The notes under the pieces are model-generated. The model was not told the origin of the DNA and did no database searches. It saw only the letters and a program-made list of their open reading frames with translations. Source: Bacteroidota bacterium (GTDB lineage Bacteria > Bacteroidota > Bacteroidia > Chitinophagales > Chitinophagaceae). From it: DNA of 64,000 nt. The stretch is from the NCBI GenBank assembly GCA_024640225.1, contig JAHEFK010000001.1, positions 22,773 through 86,772 on the forward strand, in the 5' to 3' direction. The translations under genes were made by a program, and so were the position numbers. Below are positions 1 to 8,959 of this stretch, one piece after another (position 1 is the stretch's first letter; each line of letters begins with the position of its first letter).

Positions 1-12
1 TTTTCATAACGT

Positions 13-3000
13 TTATTTTATTAATGCGATATCCCCTTTAACCTGAATTAAATCACCCGTAATACAAATAGCATCTACGGTATACACAAAAATATCATTG
101 CCTAGTGGCGTATTATTAAATGTTCCATCCCAACCGTTGTTATAGTCATTTGGAGAAAAATCGGTTCGTTCAAAAACTAAATTGCCCCATTTATTATATA
201 TTCTAAACGCTACAATATTTCTTAGCCCCACACCTCTCACTGCAAAAACATCATTTGCGCCATCTCCATTGGGTGTAAACGTATTGGGTAAAAAGACTTG
301 GCTATTTTCACAACGTATATTAATACTTACCGAATCATGTGCTGTGCAGCCAAATAGATTGCTTACGGTTATATGGTAAACAGTATTTTCTGTTGGACTA
401 GCAATTGGCGTTGCACAGGTATTGCAACTCAAACTTGAAGCGGGTGTCCATGTGTAGAAATTAATATTAGTTCCACTTGCCGTTAAAAGTACCGATGACC
501 CTGCCATAATTGTTTGGCTTGTGCCGGCAATTAATATTGGTTTCGGGTTTACAGTGACAGTCAATTGTAGGGTATCAAAAGTACAGGTACCTTGATGAAT
601 AGCTACATAGTAGGTAGTTGTACTTGTAGGATAAACCCAAGGGTTGCTAATCTGTGAATTTGATAAATACGAAATTGGACTCCACGTATAACTAGTGCCA
701 CCATATGCATTTATTTGTACAGAGTCTCCTAAACAAATACTTTTCTGATTATCTATACTACTTGGTAATTTGGGCTGAACGGTAACGACTAAATATGCAG
801 TATCTATACATCCATTAGCATTGCTAGCAATAATTGTATAGTTAGTGGACGTGAGTGGATTCACAAAAGGAGTGCTACAGTTACTACACGATAATCCTGT
901 TGATGGATACCAGTTCGTAGTAATTGAATTAGAAGTAATGGTTACCGTTTTGCCTTGCCCTTCACACAAGAATAAGTTGTTAGTCATACTAATATTATTG
1001 CCCTCTAGGATTGTGATTGTTTTGTAACACGTATCGGCACAACCAACATCACTGATCACAATAAGTCGCACCGAGAAAACACCAATATTGCTATACGTAT
1101 GATTAGGATTTTTTAAATTACTGTTGGTACCATCGCCAAAGTCCCACAAGTAGTTTGCTATTTGGCCACTTGATGCCGTAGAAGAATCCGTGAATTGAAC
1201 AGTGCCTGATTTGCAAAACGTAAGTTGTGATGCACCAAACTTGGCACTCGTTTTTGTTACTTTAATAGTGTCAGTGCCTACGAGTGCAATAATACAGTTG
1301 GAGCCACTAGTCATCACTAATTTAGGAACATAATTCCCTATCTGATTATAAGTATAGGTATAACTTGTAGTACTGCCTGAAGTAGTTGCAGTTACACCAT
1401 TGCTAAAATCCCACAAAAGCGACTGGGTATTATTGGTTGTTGCTGTAAATACGATGCTAGCATTTGGGAAACAGGCTTGCGTAGGTGTGTATGAAAAGCT
1501 ACCCGTTGGTCCGTTTACTATAATTGTTTTAAAGGCCGAATCTATGCAGCCTATAGCATTGGTACTAATCAGTTTAATAATGTAGGTACCAGGATTTGAA
1601 TAAATAATGCTAGGGTTTAACAAGGTGCTTGTTCCATTGTTTCCAAAAGTCCATAAAGAAGATGTGCTGTTAGTCGTTGTATTTGTTAGATTAACAATTA
1701 GCGGCGGACAAGAAGCAAGGGTATCACTTGCTATAAACGAACTTTTAATACCATTAATTTGAATCAAATTTGTTTTGGTAATGGAATCGGTACAACCTAA
1801 ACTATCTGTTATTTTAAGTTTTACAGTATATAGTCCGTTTTGAGCATAGGCATGCGAAGGATTTGCGGTAGCAGCACTTCCGCCATCTCCAAAGGACCAG
1901 TAGTAGGTCAATCCGTTTCCACTATAAATAGAAGAATCAGTGAAATAAATCAATTCTTGATTGCATGCAATAACTTTATTTACACCAAATTTCGCTACTG
2001 GTTTGTTTACTTTAATATAGTTAATTTTTGTAATCGAGTCTACGCAATTATGTGATTCGGTAATTATGAGTTTAACAGCATATGATCCAGCATTGTTGTA
2101 TATCGTATTTCCGTTGGGGTTATTGCTAATAATACCATTTCCAAAATCCCATTTATAATTGATGATGCTTGCGCCCAATGCAGCTGTGCTGGTATTGTTA
2201 AATAGTACATTAAGTGGAGCACATCCTTGTAATAAATTAGCTACAAAATTTACGTTTGTGCCGTATATACTAACGTAGTTAATTTTAGTAATAGAATCTT
2301 TACAATTGTATTTATCAGTAACCACTAATTTTATAGTATATACTCCCGAGTTTGTATATGCATGATAATTAGAATTGTTACTATTACTTGAATAGCTTCC
2401 ATCGCCCCAATACCAAGTATAATTTATGTAATTGAGATTTGGATTGGCGGTATAATTACATGTCACAAACTTACAAGCACTTATTGTGCCATTAAATTGT
2501 GCTGTTAAATTAAAAATATCAACGGAAAGCGTATCGTAATGCACACATCCCGTTATAGAATTCATTGCTTTAAGTATTACTTGATACGTTCCATTAGATG
2601 CATAAGTATGTGTGGGGTTGGTTAAGGTAGAAGTGCCGCCATCTCCAAAATTCCATAGATAAGAAGTGGCCCCTATAGAATTGTTGGTAAAGGCGATCGT
2701 TTTTCTATCAGAACAGTTATTGAGTGTAAATGTAAATAAGGCTTTGGGAGGATTAACGTAAATTAAATTTTGGTATTTAGCTGTATCTACACAAGTTCCG
2801 TTCCCAGCAATTAGCATTACTGAAAAATAACCTGTATCAACATAGGTATGGGTAAGGTTTGTACTATTGTTTGAAAAACTACCATCACCAAAAAACCAGG
2901 TATAGGCACTTGCTCCTGATGAAGTATTTACAAAAGAAACGGCACTACCAATGCAAATAGTGGTAGGACTCGCAGTAAAATTGGCTATAGGTGTAGTGCC

Positions 3001-4563
3001 TACAACAATTGTTTTTTGCTTTGAATAACTACAACCATTAGCTAATGTGTAGTTGAGTGTAATGGTATAATTTCCGGGTGTTGTGTATGTGTTTGTGGGA
3101 TTAGCGGCTGTGGAGTTTTGTGCATTACCAAATGACCAATTATAGGACACAATACCAACACTTGCATTGGTATTGAGTGAAAAGGATGTAGTGTAAGGCG
3201 CACATAAATTAGCATTGGATAAATTAATCGTATCTAACTCTTCAATAATAGTAACTGCGTTATATTGTACGGCAGTGTTTGAGCAACCTACACTATTGGT
3301 TACCGTTAACTGAACCGTAAACTGATTATAGCTGTTATAAGTGTGTGTTGGATTGGGAGTAGTGGACGTTGTAAGATCTCCAAAATTCCACAAATAACTT
3401 ACGATACCTGTTCCTGTGCTTGTATTCGTGAAATTTACAATGCCAGGAACAGCACATGGACTTATTGGGCTTGCAGTAAAAGCAGCTACGGGTGCTGGTT
3501 TTATGGTGATTATTTGTGTTGCAGAGTCTATACAAGATCCATTTTGAACTATTAATTTTACTGTATAATTTCCTGGATTACTATAAATATGACTTGGATT
3601 ATTAGTCGTAGTAGTTGCGCCATCTCCAAAATTCCAAAAATAATTTCCTCCTATTGGTATGCTTGTATTGGTAAAATTCACTGGCGTATTTTGACATTGT
3701 GTGTTTCCTACCGAAAAACTAGCTATTAAATTATTAATGTTAATATAATTGGGTAAGATGAGCGTATCCTTACATCCCGTTGTGTTGATTGAAATAAGTT
3801 GCACTGTGTAGGATCCAAGGGCATTGTAGGTATGTGAAAGGGTATTGCCCAGCCCAGTAGTATTATCTCCGAAATTCCATAAATAACTAACTCCCGTTTG
3901 GTTGCTGCTCGCGCTAAAAACAGTACTAAAGGGGGCTGTGCAAGCACTCGTATTGCTTGCAGATATAGTAGTGGTGGGTTTGCTTATTAAAGTGATAAAA
4001 TTTTGTTTTGTCAACGATTTAGAACATCCATTGCTATTGCTAATTAATAAGGTAACATTATAATTACCAGGATTTGTATAGGTGTGAATTGGGTTGGCTA
4101 AGGTAGAGGTGCTACCATCGCCAAAGTTCCACAAAAAGGTAGGATTGATGGTACCTGTACTTTGGTTAGTAAATTGAATTGTTTTTGGAAGGCAAACATT
4201 TCCAGAATCCGAAGCAGTAAACAGAATATTTGGTGAAGCATTTACTGTGATATAGGCAACACTTGTTTTTGTATTTGAGCTTGTGCTATTGGATGCTGTA
4301 AGTGTAATGGTATATGTGCCAGGAGTAGTAAATACAGTTGAAGGATTTTGTTGAGTAGAGGTAACACTATTTCCAAAATTCCATTGCCATGCATTGGGGT
4401 TACCTGTGCTAGCATCATTAAATTGAACAACTAAGGGAGCGCAGCCGTTGATAACATTGGAGTTGAAATTAGCTACAACTTGCCCCTGTATTTTCTCGAA
4501 AGAAAAAAAACAAATTACTAAAATAACAAGATTCAATATCTTGACTTTACTTGGTACATGCAT
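13..4563 (-). CDS. Giant secreted PKD-repeat protein with T9SS type B sorting domain
   Basis: A 1516-residue secreted protein. Residues 1-28 form a signal peptide (hydrophobic NLVILVICFFSF, then IQGQ). I count 14 PKD-like units of about 80 residues, each with a W-x-F-G-D/N core and a PG-x-Y-x-V/I-x-L strand, covering roughly residues 28-1180. Three Ig-like modules rich in Cys pairs (SCSNC, SCNTC) follow. The last ~95 residues match the gliding-motility-associated C-terminal domain (LPNTFTPNGDGANDVF, IYNKWGNLVFE, GWDGTFNN, VKGDIALIK), the type B signal for T9SS export and surface attachment. PKD arrays usually mediate protein-protein or carbohydrate contact, so a surface adhesin is inferred. 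No catalytic domain was seen. The gene runs towards the window edge and is complete, with its stop codon at bases 13-15. Confidence 0.9.
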   Translation of the reverse strand: MHVPSKVKILNLVILVICFFSFEKIQGQVVANFNSNVINGCAPLVVQFNDASTGNPNAWQWNFGNSVTSTQQNPSTVFTTPGTYTITLTASNSTSSNTKTSVAYITVNASPNILFTASDSGNVCLPKTIQFTNQSTGTINPTFLWNFGDGSTSTLANPIHTYTNPGNYNVTLLISNSNGCSKSLTKQNFITLISKPTTTISASNTSACTAPFSTVFSASSNQTGVSYLWNFGDNTTGLGNTLSHTYNALGSYTVQLISINTTGCKDTLILPNYININNLIASFSVGNTQCQNTPVNFTNTSIPIGGNYFWNFGDGATTTTNNPSHIYSNPGNYTVKLIVQNGSCIDSATQIITIKPAPVAAFTASPISPCAVPGIVNFTNTSTGTGIVSYLWNFGDLTTSTTPNPTHTYNSYNQFTVQLTVTNSVGCSNTAVQYNAVTIIEELDTINLSNANLCAPYTTSFSLNTNASVGIVSYNWSFGNAQNSTAANPTNTYTTPGNYTITLNYTLANGCSYSKQKTIVVGTTPIANFTASPTTICIGSAVSFVNTSSGASAYTWFFGDGSFSNNSTNLTHTYVDTGYFSVMLIAGNGTCVDTAKYQNLIYVNPPKALFTFTLNNCSDRKTIAFTNNSIGATSYLWNFGDGGTSTLTNPTHTYASNGTYQVILKAMNSITGCVHYDTLSVDIFNLTAQFNGTISACKFVTCNYTANPNLNYINYTWYWGDGSYSSNSNNSNYHAYTNSGVYTIKLVVTDKYNCKDSITKINYVSIYGTNVNFVANLLQGCAPLNVLFNNTSTAALGASIINYKWDFGNGIISNNPNGNTIYNNAGSYAVKLIITESHNCVDSITKINYIKVNKPVAKFGVNKVIACNQELIYFTDSSIYSGNGLTYYWSFGDGGSAATANPSHAYAQNGLYTVKLKITDSLGCTDSITKTNLIQINGIKSSFIASDTLASCPPLIVNLTNTTTNSTSSLWTFGNNGTSTLLNPSIIYSNPGTYIIKLISTNAIGCIDSAFKTIIVNGPTGSFSYTPTQACFPNASIVFTATTNNTQSLLWDFSNGVTATTSGSTTSYTYTYNQIGNYVPKLVMTSGSNCIIALVGTDTIKVTKTSAKFGASQLTFCKSGTVQFTDSSTASSGQIANYLWDFGDGTNSNLKNPNHTYSNIGVFSVRLIVISDVGCADTCYKTITILEGNNISMTNNLFLCEGQGKTVTITSNSITTNWYPSTGLSCSNCSTPFVNPLTSTNYTIIASNANGCIDTAYLVVTVQPKLPSSIDNQKSICLGDSVQINAYGGTSYTWSPISYLSNSQISNPWVYPTSTTTYYVAIHQGTCTFDTLQLTVTVNPKPILIAGTSQTIMAGSSVLLTASGTNINFYTWTPASSLSCNTCATPIASPTENTVYHITVSNLFGCTAHDSVSINIRCENSQVFLPNTFTPNGDGANDVFAVRGVGLRNIVAFRIYNKWGNLVFERTDFSPNDYNNGWDGTFNNTPLGNDIFVYTVDAICITGDLIQVKGDIALIK
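1015..4480 (-). repeat. Array of 14 PKD-domain repeats inside the adhesin gene
   Basis: Fourteen units of roughly 240 bp each encode a PKD-type fold. They are recognised at protein level by the recurring W-x-F-G-D/N motif. Unit sequences have diverged: several have FGN or FSN instead of FGD, and unit 9 has YWGD. This looks like an old duplication series rather than recently homogenised DNA. Boundaries are approximate. Confidence 0.8.
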
Positions 4564-4589
4564 AATACTAACGGGTTTAAATAAAAAAA

Positions 4590-5315
4590 TTAAAGGGTAC
4601 TTAATTGTCTTTTATATAACTGAATGGTGTTTTCTAATCCTAAATAAATAGCATCTGCTATGAGTGCGTGCCCAATTGAAACCTCAAGCAATGTTGGTAT
4701 TTCTTTTTTTAAAAAAGCTAAATTATGTAAATCTAAATCATGCCCGGCATTAATACCTATGCCTAATTGGTCTGCTTTTAATGCACACAATTTATAGTTT
4801 GCTATAGCCTTTTTGGGATCAATTAAAAAATCTTTTGCATATTGCTCCGTATATAATTCTATTCGATCCGTTTGTATGTCTTTGGCAGCTTGTATTTGTT
4901 CTTCAATTGGATCTACAAAAATGGAAACACGAATATTATGTTTTTTGAAAAGACATATAAAGGAGGACAATAAGTTGGCATTTTCAATAATATTCCAACC
5001 ATGATTCGACGTTAATTGATTTGTAGCATCTGGCACCAATGTAACTTGTGCCGGTTTATTGTCTAGTACTAGTTGAACAAATTTATCTTCAAGAGGATTG
5101 CCTTCTATATTAAACTCTGTAGTGAGCACATTTTTTAAATCATAAACATCTTTATAAGTAATATGGCGTTCGTCAGGACGGGGATGCACGGTTATTCCAT
5201 CTGCGCCAAATAATTCACAATCCATGGCTGTTTTAACAACATTGGGATTATTATGACCTCTACTATTCCTTAGGGTTGCTATTTTATTGATATTAACGGA
5301 AAGCTTAGTAATCAT
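4590..5315 (-). CDS. pdxJ: Pyridoxine 5'-phosphate synthase
   Basis: PdxJ condenses 1-deoxy-D-xylulose 5-phosphate with 3-amino-2-oxopropyl phosphate to give pyridoxine 5'-phosphate, the last step of de novo vitamin B6 synthesis; it is a cytosolic TIM barrel. At 241 residues it has the usual family length. Visible family motifs in order: NINKIATLRNSRG at the N-terminus, GADGITVHPRPDERHI, LVPDATNQLTSNHGW, IELYTEQYAKDF, GINAGHDLDL and EVSIGHALIADAI. The start at 5315 (MITKLSVNINK) is preferred to the in-frame ATG at 5333, because a -7 box (5331-5338) overlaps that upstream codon. The gene lies 26 bp upstream of the PKD adhesin on the same strand, with its own promoter divergent from the peptide-binding lipoprotein. 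Confidence 0.95.
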   Translation of the reverse strand: MITKLSVNINKIATLRNSRGHNNPNVVKTAMDCELFGADGITVHPRPDERHITYKDVYDLKNVLTTEFNIEGNPLEDKFVQLVLDNKPAQVTLVPDATNQLTSNHGWNIIENANLLSSFICLFKKHNIRVSIFVDPIEEQIQAAKDIQTDRIELYTEQYAKDFLIDPKKAIANYKLCALKADQLGIGINAGHDLDLHNLAFLKKEIPTLLEVSIGHALIADAIYLGLENTIQLYKRQLSTL

Positions 5316-5330
5316 ACAGCATATTCTACA

Positions 5331-5338
5331 CAAATGTA
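5331..5338 (-). promoter_or_regulatory. -7 box (TACATTTG) for pdxJ
   Basis: A perfect match on the minus strand to the Bacteroidota -7 consensus TAnnTTTG, 15 nt before the ATG at 5315. It overlaps the alternative upstream ATG and so decides the start. No clear -33 TTTG is seen at the usual 19-20 bp spacing. Confidence 0.6.
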
Positions 5339-5407
5339 ATTATTAAATTTTAAATTTATTGTGCAATTGATTTAATTAATCATTATTTTCAATTTTAATG
5401 CAGTAAA

Positions 5408-7030
5408 ATGTTGCGACGATTCCTACCGTTTTTATTTTCATGTCTGTTGTTATGTATAGCAGCTTGTAATACAATCGACGAAAAAGCCTATGATCACACT
5501 TTTAGAATGAATTTAGGGGGAGGTTTACATTCACTTGATCCCGCCTTTTCAAAAGACTTATCTACCATGTGGTGTGCGCAGCTTTTGTACAATACCTTAG
5601 TAGAAACAGATAGCAATTTGCAATTAAAAGCGAGTATAGCTCATGCATGGTCGGTAGATGCAAGTCAGCTAAATTATACTTTTCATCTTCGTCAAAATAT
5701 TTATTTTCATCAGCACCCCCTTTTCCCTAAGCACCAAGCTAGAAAATTAGTAGCTAGTGATGTGGTGTTTAGTTTTAAGCGTTTGATTGATCCAACATTA
5801 GCATCACCAGGCGCTTGGATATTCAATGATAAAGTAACAGCAGATAATCCTTTTGAAGCGCTTAACGATAGCACCTTTATAATCCATTTAAAACAACCTT
5901 TTCAGCCCTTGTTGCATATGTTGAGTATGCCCTATTGTAGCATTGTTCCCTATGAGGTTGTTAACTATTATAAAGAAGATTTTAGAAGTCACCCTTGTGG
6001 CACTGGCCCATTTCAACTCATTAGTTGGGATGAGGGTGCCAATTTGCTAATGCATAAAAATCCTATTTATTGGGAGTATGAAAATGGGCGACGCTTACCA
6101 TATTTAAGTGGTGTACAACTGTCTTTTTTTGATGCTAAGGCCACAGAGTTTTTATTATTTATGCAACACAAGTTGGATTTTGTAAATAGTATCGATGCTT
6201 CTTTTAAAGATCTTGTTTTTTATAAAAATGGTTTATTAAAACCTTCGTTTCAAAAACAATTTAATCTTCAAAAGGCAACCTATATTAATACAGAATATAT
6301 CGGCTTTTTATTAGATACATCTTCCTCTGTTTTGAAAAACAATCCACTGAAAATAAAGCAGTACCGACAAGCTATTAATTATGCTATCGATAGAAATAAA
6401 GTGCTTACTAATTTCAGAAATGGAATAGGTGTAGCAGCTACAAAAGGATTTATACCTAAAGGAATGCCTGGTTATTTTGAAGATGCTCAATATGGTTATC
6501 ATTATCAACCAGAAAAAGCGAAGCAGCTTTTGGCACAGATTGGTTTTGATAAAAAAGGGAATGCTCCACCAATTACAATTTATACACCAGATAATTATGC
6601 CGATATTGTAAATTTCATTGCAAAGGAATTGAAAGATGTTGGTATACCTGTTGTTGTAGAGGTGATGCAGGCGTCTATATTAAAACAACAAATGAGTGCC
6701 GGAGAACTGCCTATGTTTAGGGCGCAATGGATTGGTGACTATCCTGATGCGGAAACCTTTTTAGCTGTTTTTTTATCTTCGATGCCGGCGCCTCCTAATT
6801 ATACAAGGTTTAAGAATAAACAGTTTGATAATTGGTATAAACAAGCTATGCAACTTGTAGGTGCTGCTCGCCTGGCGCTGTATCGTAAAATGGATAGCCT
6901 AATGATAGAAGAAGCGCCCGTTATTCCTTTGTTTTATGATGAATATGTACATCTTTACCAAAAGAATATATTTGGATTAAGAAGCAATGCTATGAATCGA
7001 ATTGATTTGAAAAGGGTACAAAAGAACTAG
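5408..7030 (+). CDS. Peptide/solute-binding lipoprotein of ABC family 5 (DppA/OppA-like)
   Basis: A 540-residue lipoprotein. The signal peptide ends in the lipobox CIAAC (Cys20). The mature protein has the family 5 substrate-binding architecture: an N-terminal segment (MNLGGGLHSLDPAFSKD, WCAQLLYNTLVE) resembling the usual start of DppA/OppA, SDVVFSFKRLIDP, a CGTGPFQL motif, RQAINYAIDRNKVL, GFIPKGMPGY, and the C-terminal APVIPLFYDEYVHLY. The family captures di/oligopeptides or other solutes for an ABC permease. No permease or ATPase gene lies nearby, so the partner must be elsewhere or the protein acts alone. It converges with the TPR gene and their stop codons abut with no intergenic base. 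The exact ligand cannot be read from the sequence. Confidence 0.85.
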   Translation: MLRRFLPFLFSCLLLCIAACNTIDEKAYDHTFRMNLGGGLHSLDPAFSKDLSTMWCAQLLYNTLVETDSNLQLKASIAHAWSVDASQLNYTFHLRQNIYFHQHPLFPKHQARKLVASDVVFSFKRLIDPTLASPGAWIFNDKVTADNPFEALNDSTFIIHLKQPFQPLLHMLSMPYCSIVPYEVVNYYKEDFRSHPCGTGPFQLISWDEGANLLMHKNPIYWEYENGRRLPYLSGVQLSFFDAKATEFLLFMQHKLDFVNSIDASFKDLVFYKNGLLKPSFQKQFNLQKATYINTEYIGFLLDTSSSVLKNNPLKIKQYRQAINYAIDRNKVLTNFRNGIGVAATKGFIPKGMPGYFEDAQYGYHYQPEKAKQLLAQIGFDKKGNAPPITIYTPDNYADIVNFIAKELKDVGIPVVVEVMQASILKQQMSAGELPMFRAQWIGDYPDAETFLAVFLSSMPAPPNYTRFKNKQFDNWYKQAMQLVGAARLALYRKMDSLMIEEAPVIPLFYDEYVHLYQKNIFGLRSNAMNRIDLKRVQKN

Positions 7031-8458
7031 TTATTTTTTTCTTTTGTAGGTAGCTATTAATTCACTAACATTATTTCTTCTAATTAAATCAGCATCTAAG
7101 CTTAAAAAATTAGCCACTTTTTGTGGCGCATTTTTCAGTCCGATTTCTAATTTTTTTAAGGCATCTTTCGATTTTCCAATGGCAAATAAACAAGCTGCTT
7201 GTAAATAATAAAACTCTGGTTTGGGCCCACAATGTTCTTTCGCTATTTCTAACTGTAGCAAGGCATCTTCAAAAAGTTTGCTGGTATATAAGCTTTTAAT
7301 GAGGGCAATCCATGTAGTCTTAATATTAGGTTTTATACGAACGGCATTGAGATAGCAAATGACCGCTTCATTGGGGATGTTCATATGCATCAAGCAATTC
7401 CCAATGGCCATATTATATTGTGCATTGTTCGTATCTAAATGTAAGGAAACGGCAAAGGCTTTAGCCGCTTTTTCCCATTGATGCTCGCGGGTATAGGTTT
7501 CTCCAATTTTGAAAAATATACTAGCATCTTTAGGATTCAACAAAGAGGCTTGTCGGTAATAATAGCGTGCTTTTTGAAATAATTTTTTCTTTTCCCAGCA
7601 ATGGCCAATAGCTTCAAAAATGATGTCTTCTGGTTGTGCGATTTCAATATGTTTTTCTAAAACTTCAATAGCTTTGTCGAACCATTTCAAACGCATAAAG
7701 GCATCGGCCATATTACGATATGCAAATTCAAACTTGTCATCTATTGCTATGCAATACTCGTAAGCATCGGCACTTTTTTCATACAGACGTAGTCCTTGAT
7801 AGGCAGCACCTAAATTAAACCAAGCAGTTGCATTATACGGATCTTTGTCGCATAACTCGGTATGCAATTCCACACTTTCTTCTAATTGCTTAGTAAAATC
7901 TGCCCAAAAGCAAATTTTCTGTAAGGCCTCTTCGTTTCTACTGTCTATTTTTACGACTCTTTTTAAGGTAGCAAAAACAGCTTCAAATTCTTCCGCTTCA
8001 TCATATACATCTGAAAGCTCCATTAAGAGCTCTATTTGATCTTTCTTTCCAAAATGAGCAATATTTTGTTCTAACCAATCGGCTGCCTGTTGGTATTTGA
8101 GTTGATTTAAATATATGTCTGCGCGTAATAATACTGCACTAACATTTTTTTGATCTAAACGATCTAAATCGTCTAGTACTTGTAAGGCTTGTCCATAACG
8201 TTGTAATTGTGCTAGTATTTCTGCTTTAAATTGTAGGATTGCACTCGAATATGGAAAGAAACCTAAGGCTATTTCACAAGCTTCTAAGCCATCCATTTCT
8301 TTTGAGTTGAAAATAAAGTAATCAATGATTTCTTCGAAATCATCTTCATCTAATGAAATCCTTGATTGGCCATTTTTAATAGCCATATAGTCTTGGAGTA
8401 ATTGCTCTAAACTTTTTCCTTCTCCTTCTATAAAATCGTCATCATCAAACATGGGCAA
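7031..8458 (-). CDS. TPR-repeat protein, cytosolic
   Basis: A 475-residue protein with no signal peptide. It begins with an acidic stretch (MPMFDDDDFIEGEG) followed by about ten tetratricopeptide repeats. Clear units include AWFNLGAAYQGLRLYEKSAD, AYRNMADAFMRLKWFDKAIE, IFFKIGETYTREHQWEKAAK and QYNMAIGNCLMHMNIPNEAV. TPR superhelices scaffold protein complexes; no enzymatic domain is present. The C-terminus is basic (ATYKRKK). Similar cytosolic TPR proteins are common in Bacteroidota, but I cannot assign a partner. The gene stands alone on the minus strand, convergent with the peptide-binding lipoprotein. Confidence 0.85.
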   Translation of the reverse strand: MPMFDDDDFIEGEGKSLEQLLQDYMAIKNGQSRISLDEDDFEEIIDYFIFNSKEMDGLEACEIALGFFPYSSAILQFKAEILAQLQRYGQALQVLDDLDRLDQKNVSAVLLRADIYLNQLKYQQAADWLEQNIAHFGKKDQIELLMELSDVYDEAEEFEAVFATLKRVVKIDSRNEEALQKICFWADFTKQLEESVELHTELCDKDPYNATAWFNLGAAYQGLRLYEKSADAYEYCIAIDDKFEFAYRNMADAFMRLKWFDKAIEVLEKHIEIAQPEDIIFEAIGHCWEKKKLFQKARYYYRQASLLNPKDASIFFKIGETYTREHQWEKAAKAFAVSLHLDTNNAQYNMAIGNCLMHMNIPNEAVICYLNAVRIKPNIKTTWIALIKSLYTSKLFEDALLQLEIAKEHCGPKPEFYYLQAACLFAIGKSKDALKKLEIGLKNAPQKVANFLSLDADLIRRNNVSELIATYKRKK

Positions 8459-8524
8459 TCGTTTTAATAAAAATAAATCATAAAATAGGATTTACCTTTT
8501 TTAACTTAAAATAGTTATCAACAT

Positions 8525-8899
8525 TTATTCTGTTACAGGCAAGTAAATGGTTTGGGCTGTTTCGGTTTCAATGGTATACGGTATGCCTCCTTTTACCGTC
8601 TGCATAATGCTTGTGTCTATGCCGATACCATAAATATAATAATCTCCTTTTGTGAGTTCTGTAAATACAGCTGTTGGAATACCATTTTGCAAGATAGTTT
8701 GTACCGAATCATCATAGTAGGCTGGTGTATTTTTAGTGTTGTATTTTATATACACTTTGCTATTGGCAATATTCAATCCATGATGCTGTGGAGTAATAGA
8801 TAAGGTGGCATGTCCACCTTTGCCTGCAAGGGTTTCTTCTTTTCTACAAGCTACAATTCCAATGAAGCTAATAAAGAGTATCATATAATGGAGTTTCAT
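8525..8899 (-). CDS. Small hypothetical lipoprotein
   Basis: A 124-residue predicted lipoprotein. From the chosen start the signal peptide is MKLHYMILFISFIGIVAC with lipobox IVAC (Cys18), then RKEETLAGKGGHATLSITP. An in-frame ATG at 8917 would add six polar residues and is less likely. The mature part looks all-beta: it has alternating hydrophobic strands and the phrase FTELTKGDYYIYGIG, which resembles the Ig/carboxypeptidase-regulatory type of fold in which a turn precedes a 'gdY' strand. This fold guess is inference. No known family is recognised. It lies 42 bp downstream of, but separately encoded from, the GH10-like hydrolase gap region and may be independent. Confidence 0.7.
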   Translation of the reverse strand: MKLHYMILFISFIGIVACRKEETLAGKGGHATLSITPQHHGLNIANSKVYIKYNTKNTPAYYDDSVQTILQNGIPTAVFTELTKGDYYIYGIGIDTSIMQTVKGGIPYTIETETAQTIYLPVTE

Positions 8900-8959
8900 A
8901 GGCTTATCATTTGGCATAAAGTTAGTGTTTAATTTAATTGTAAAAATGTTAAACTATCA

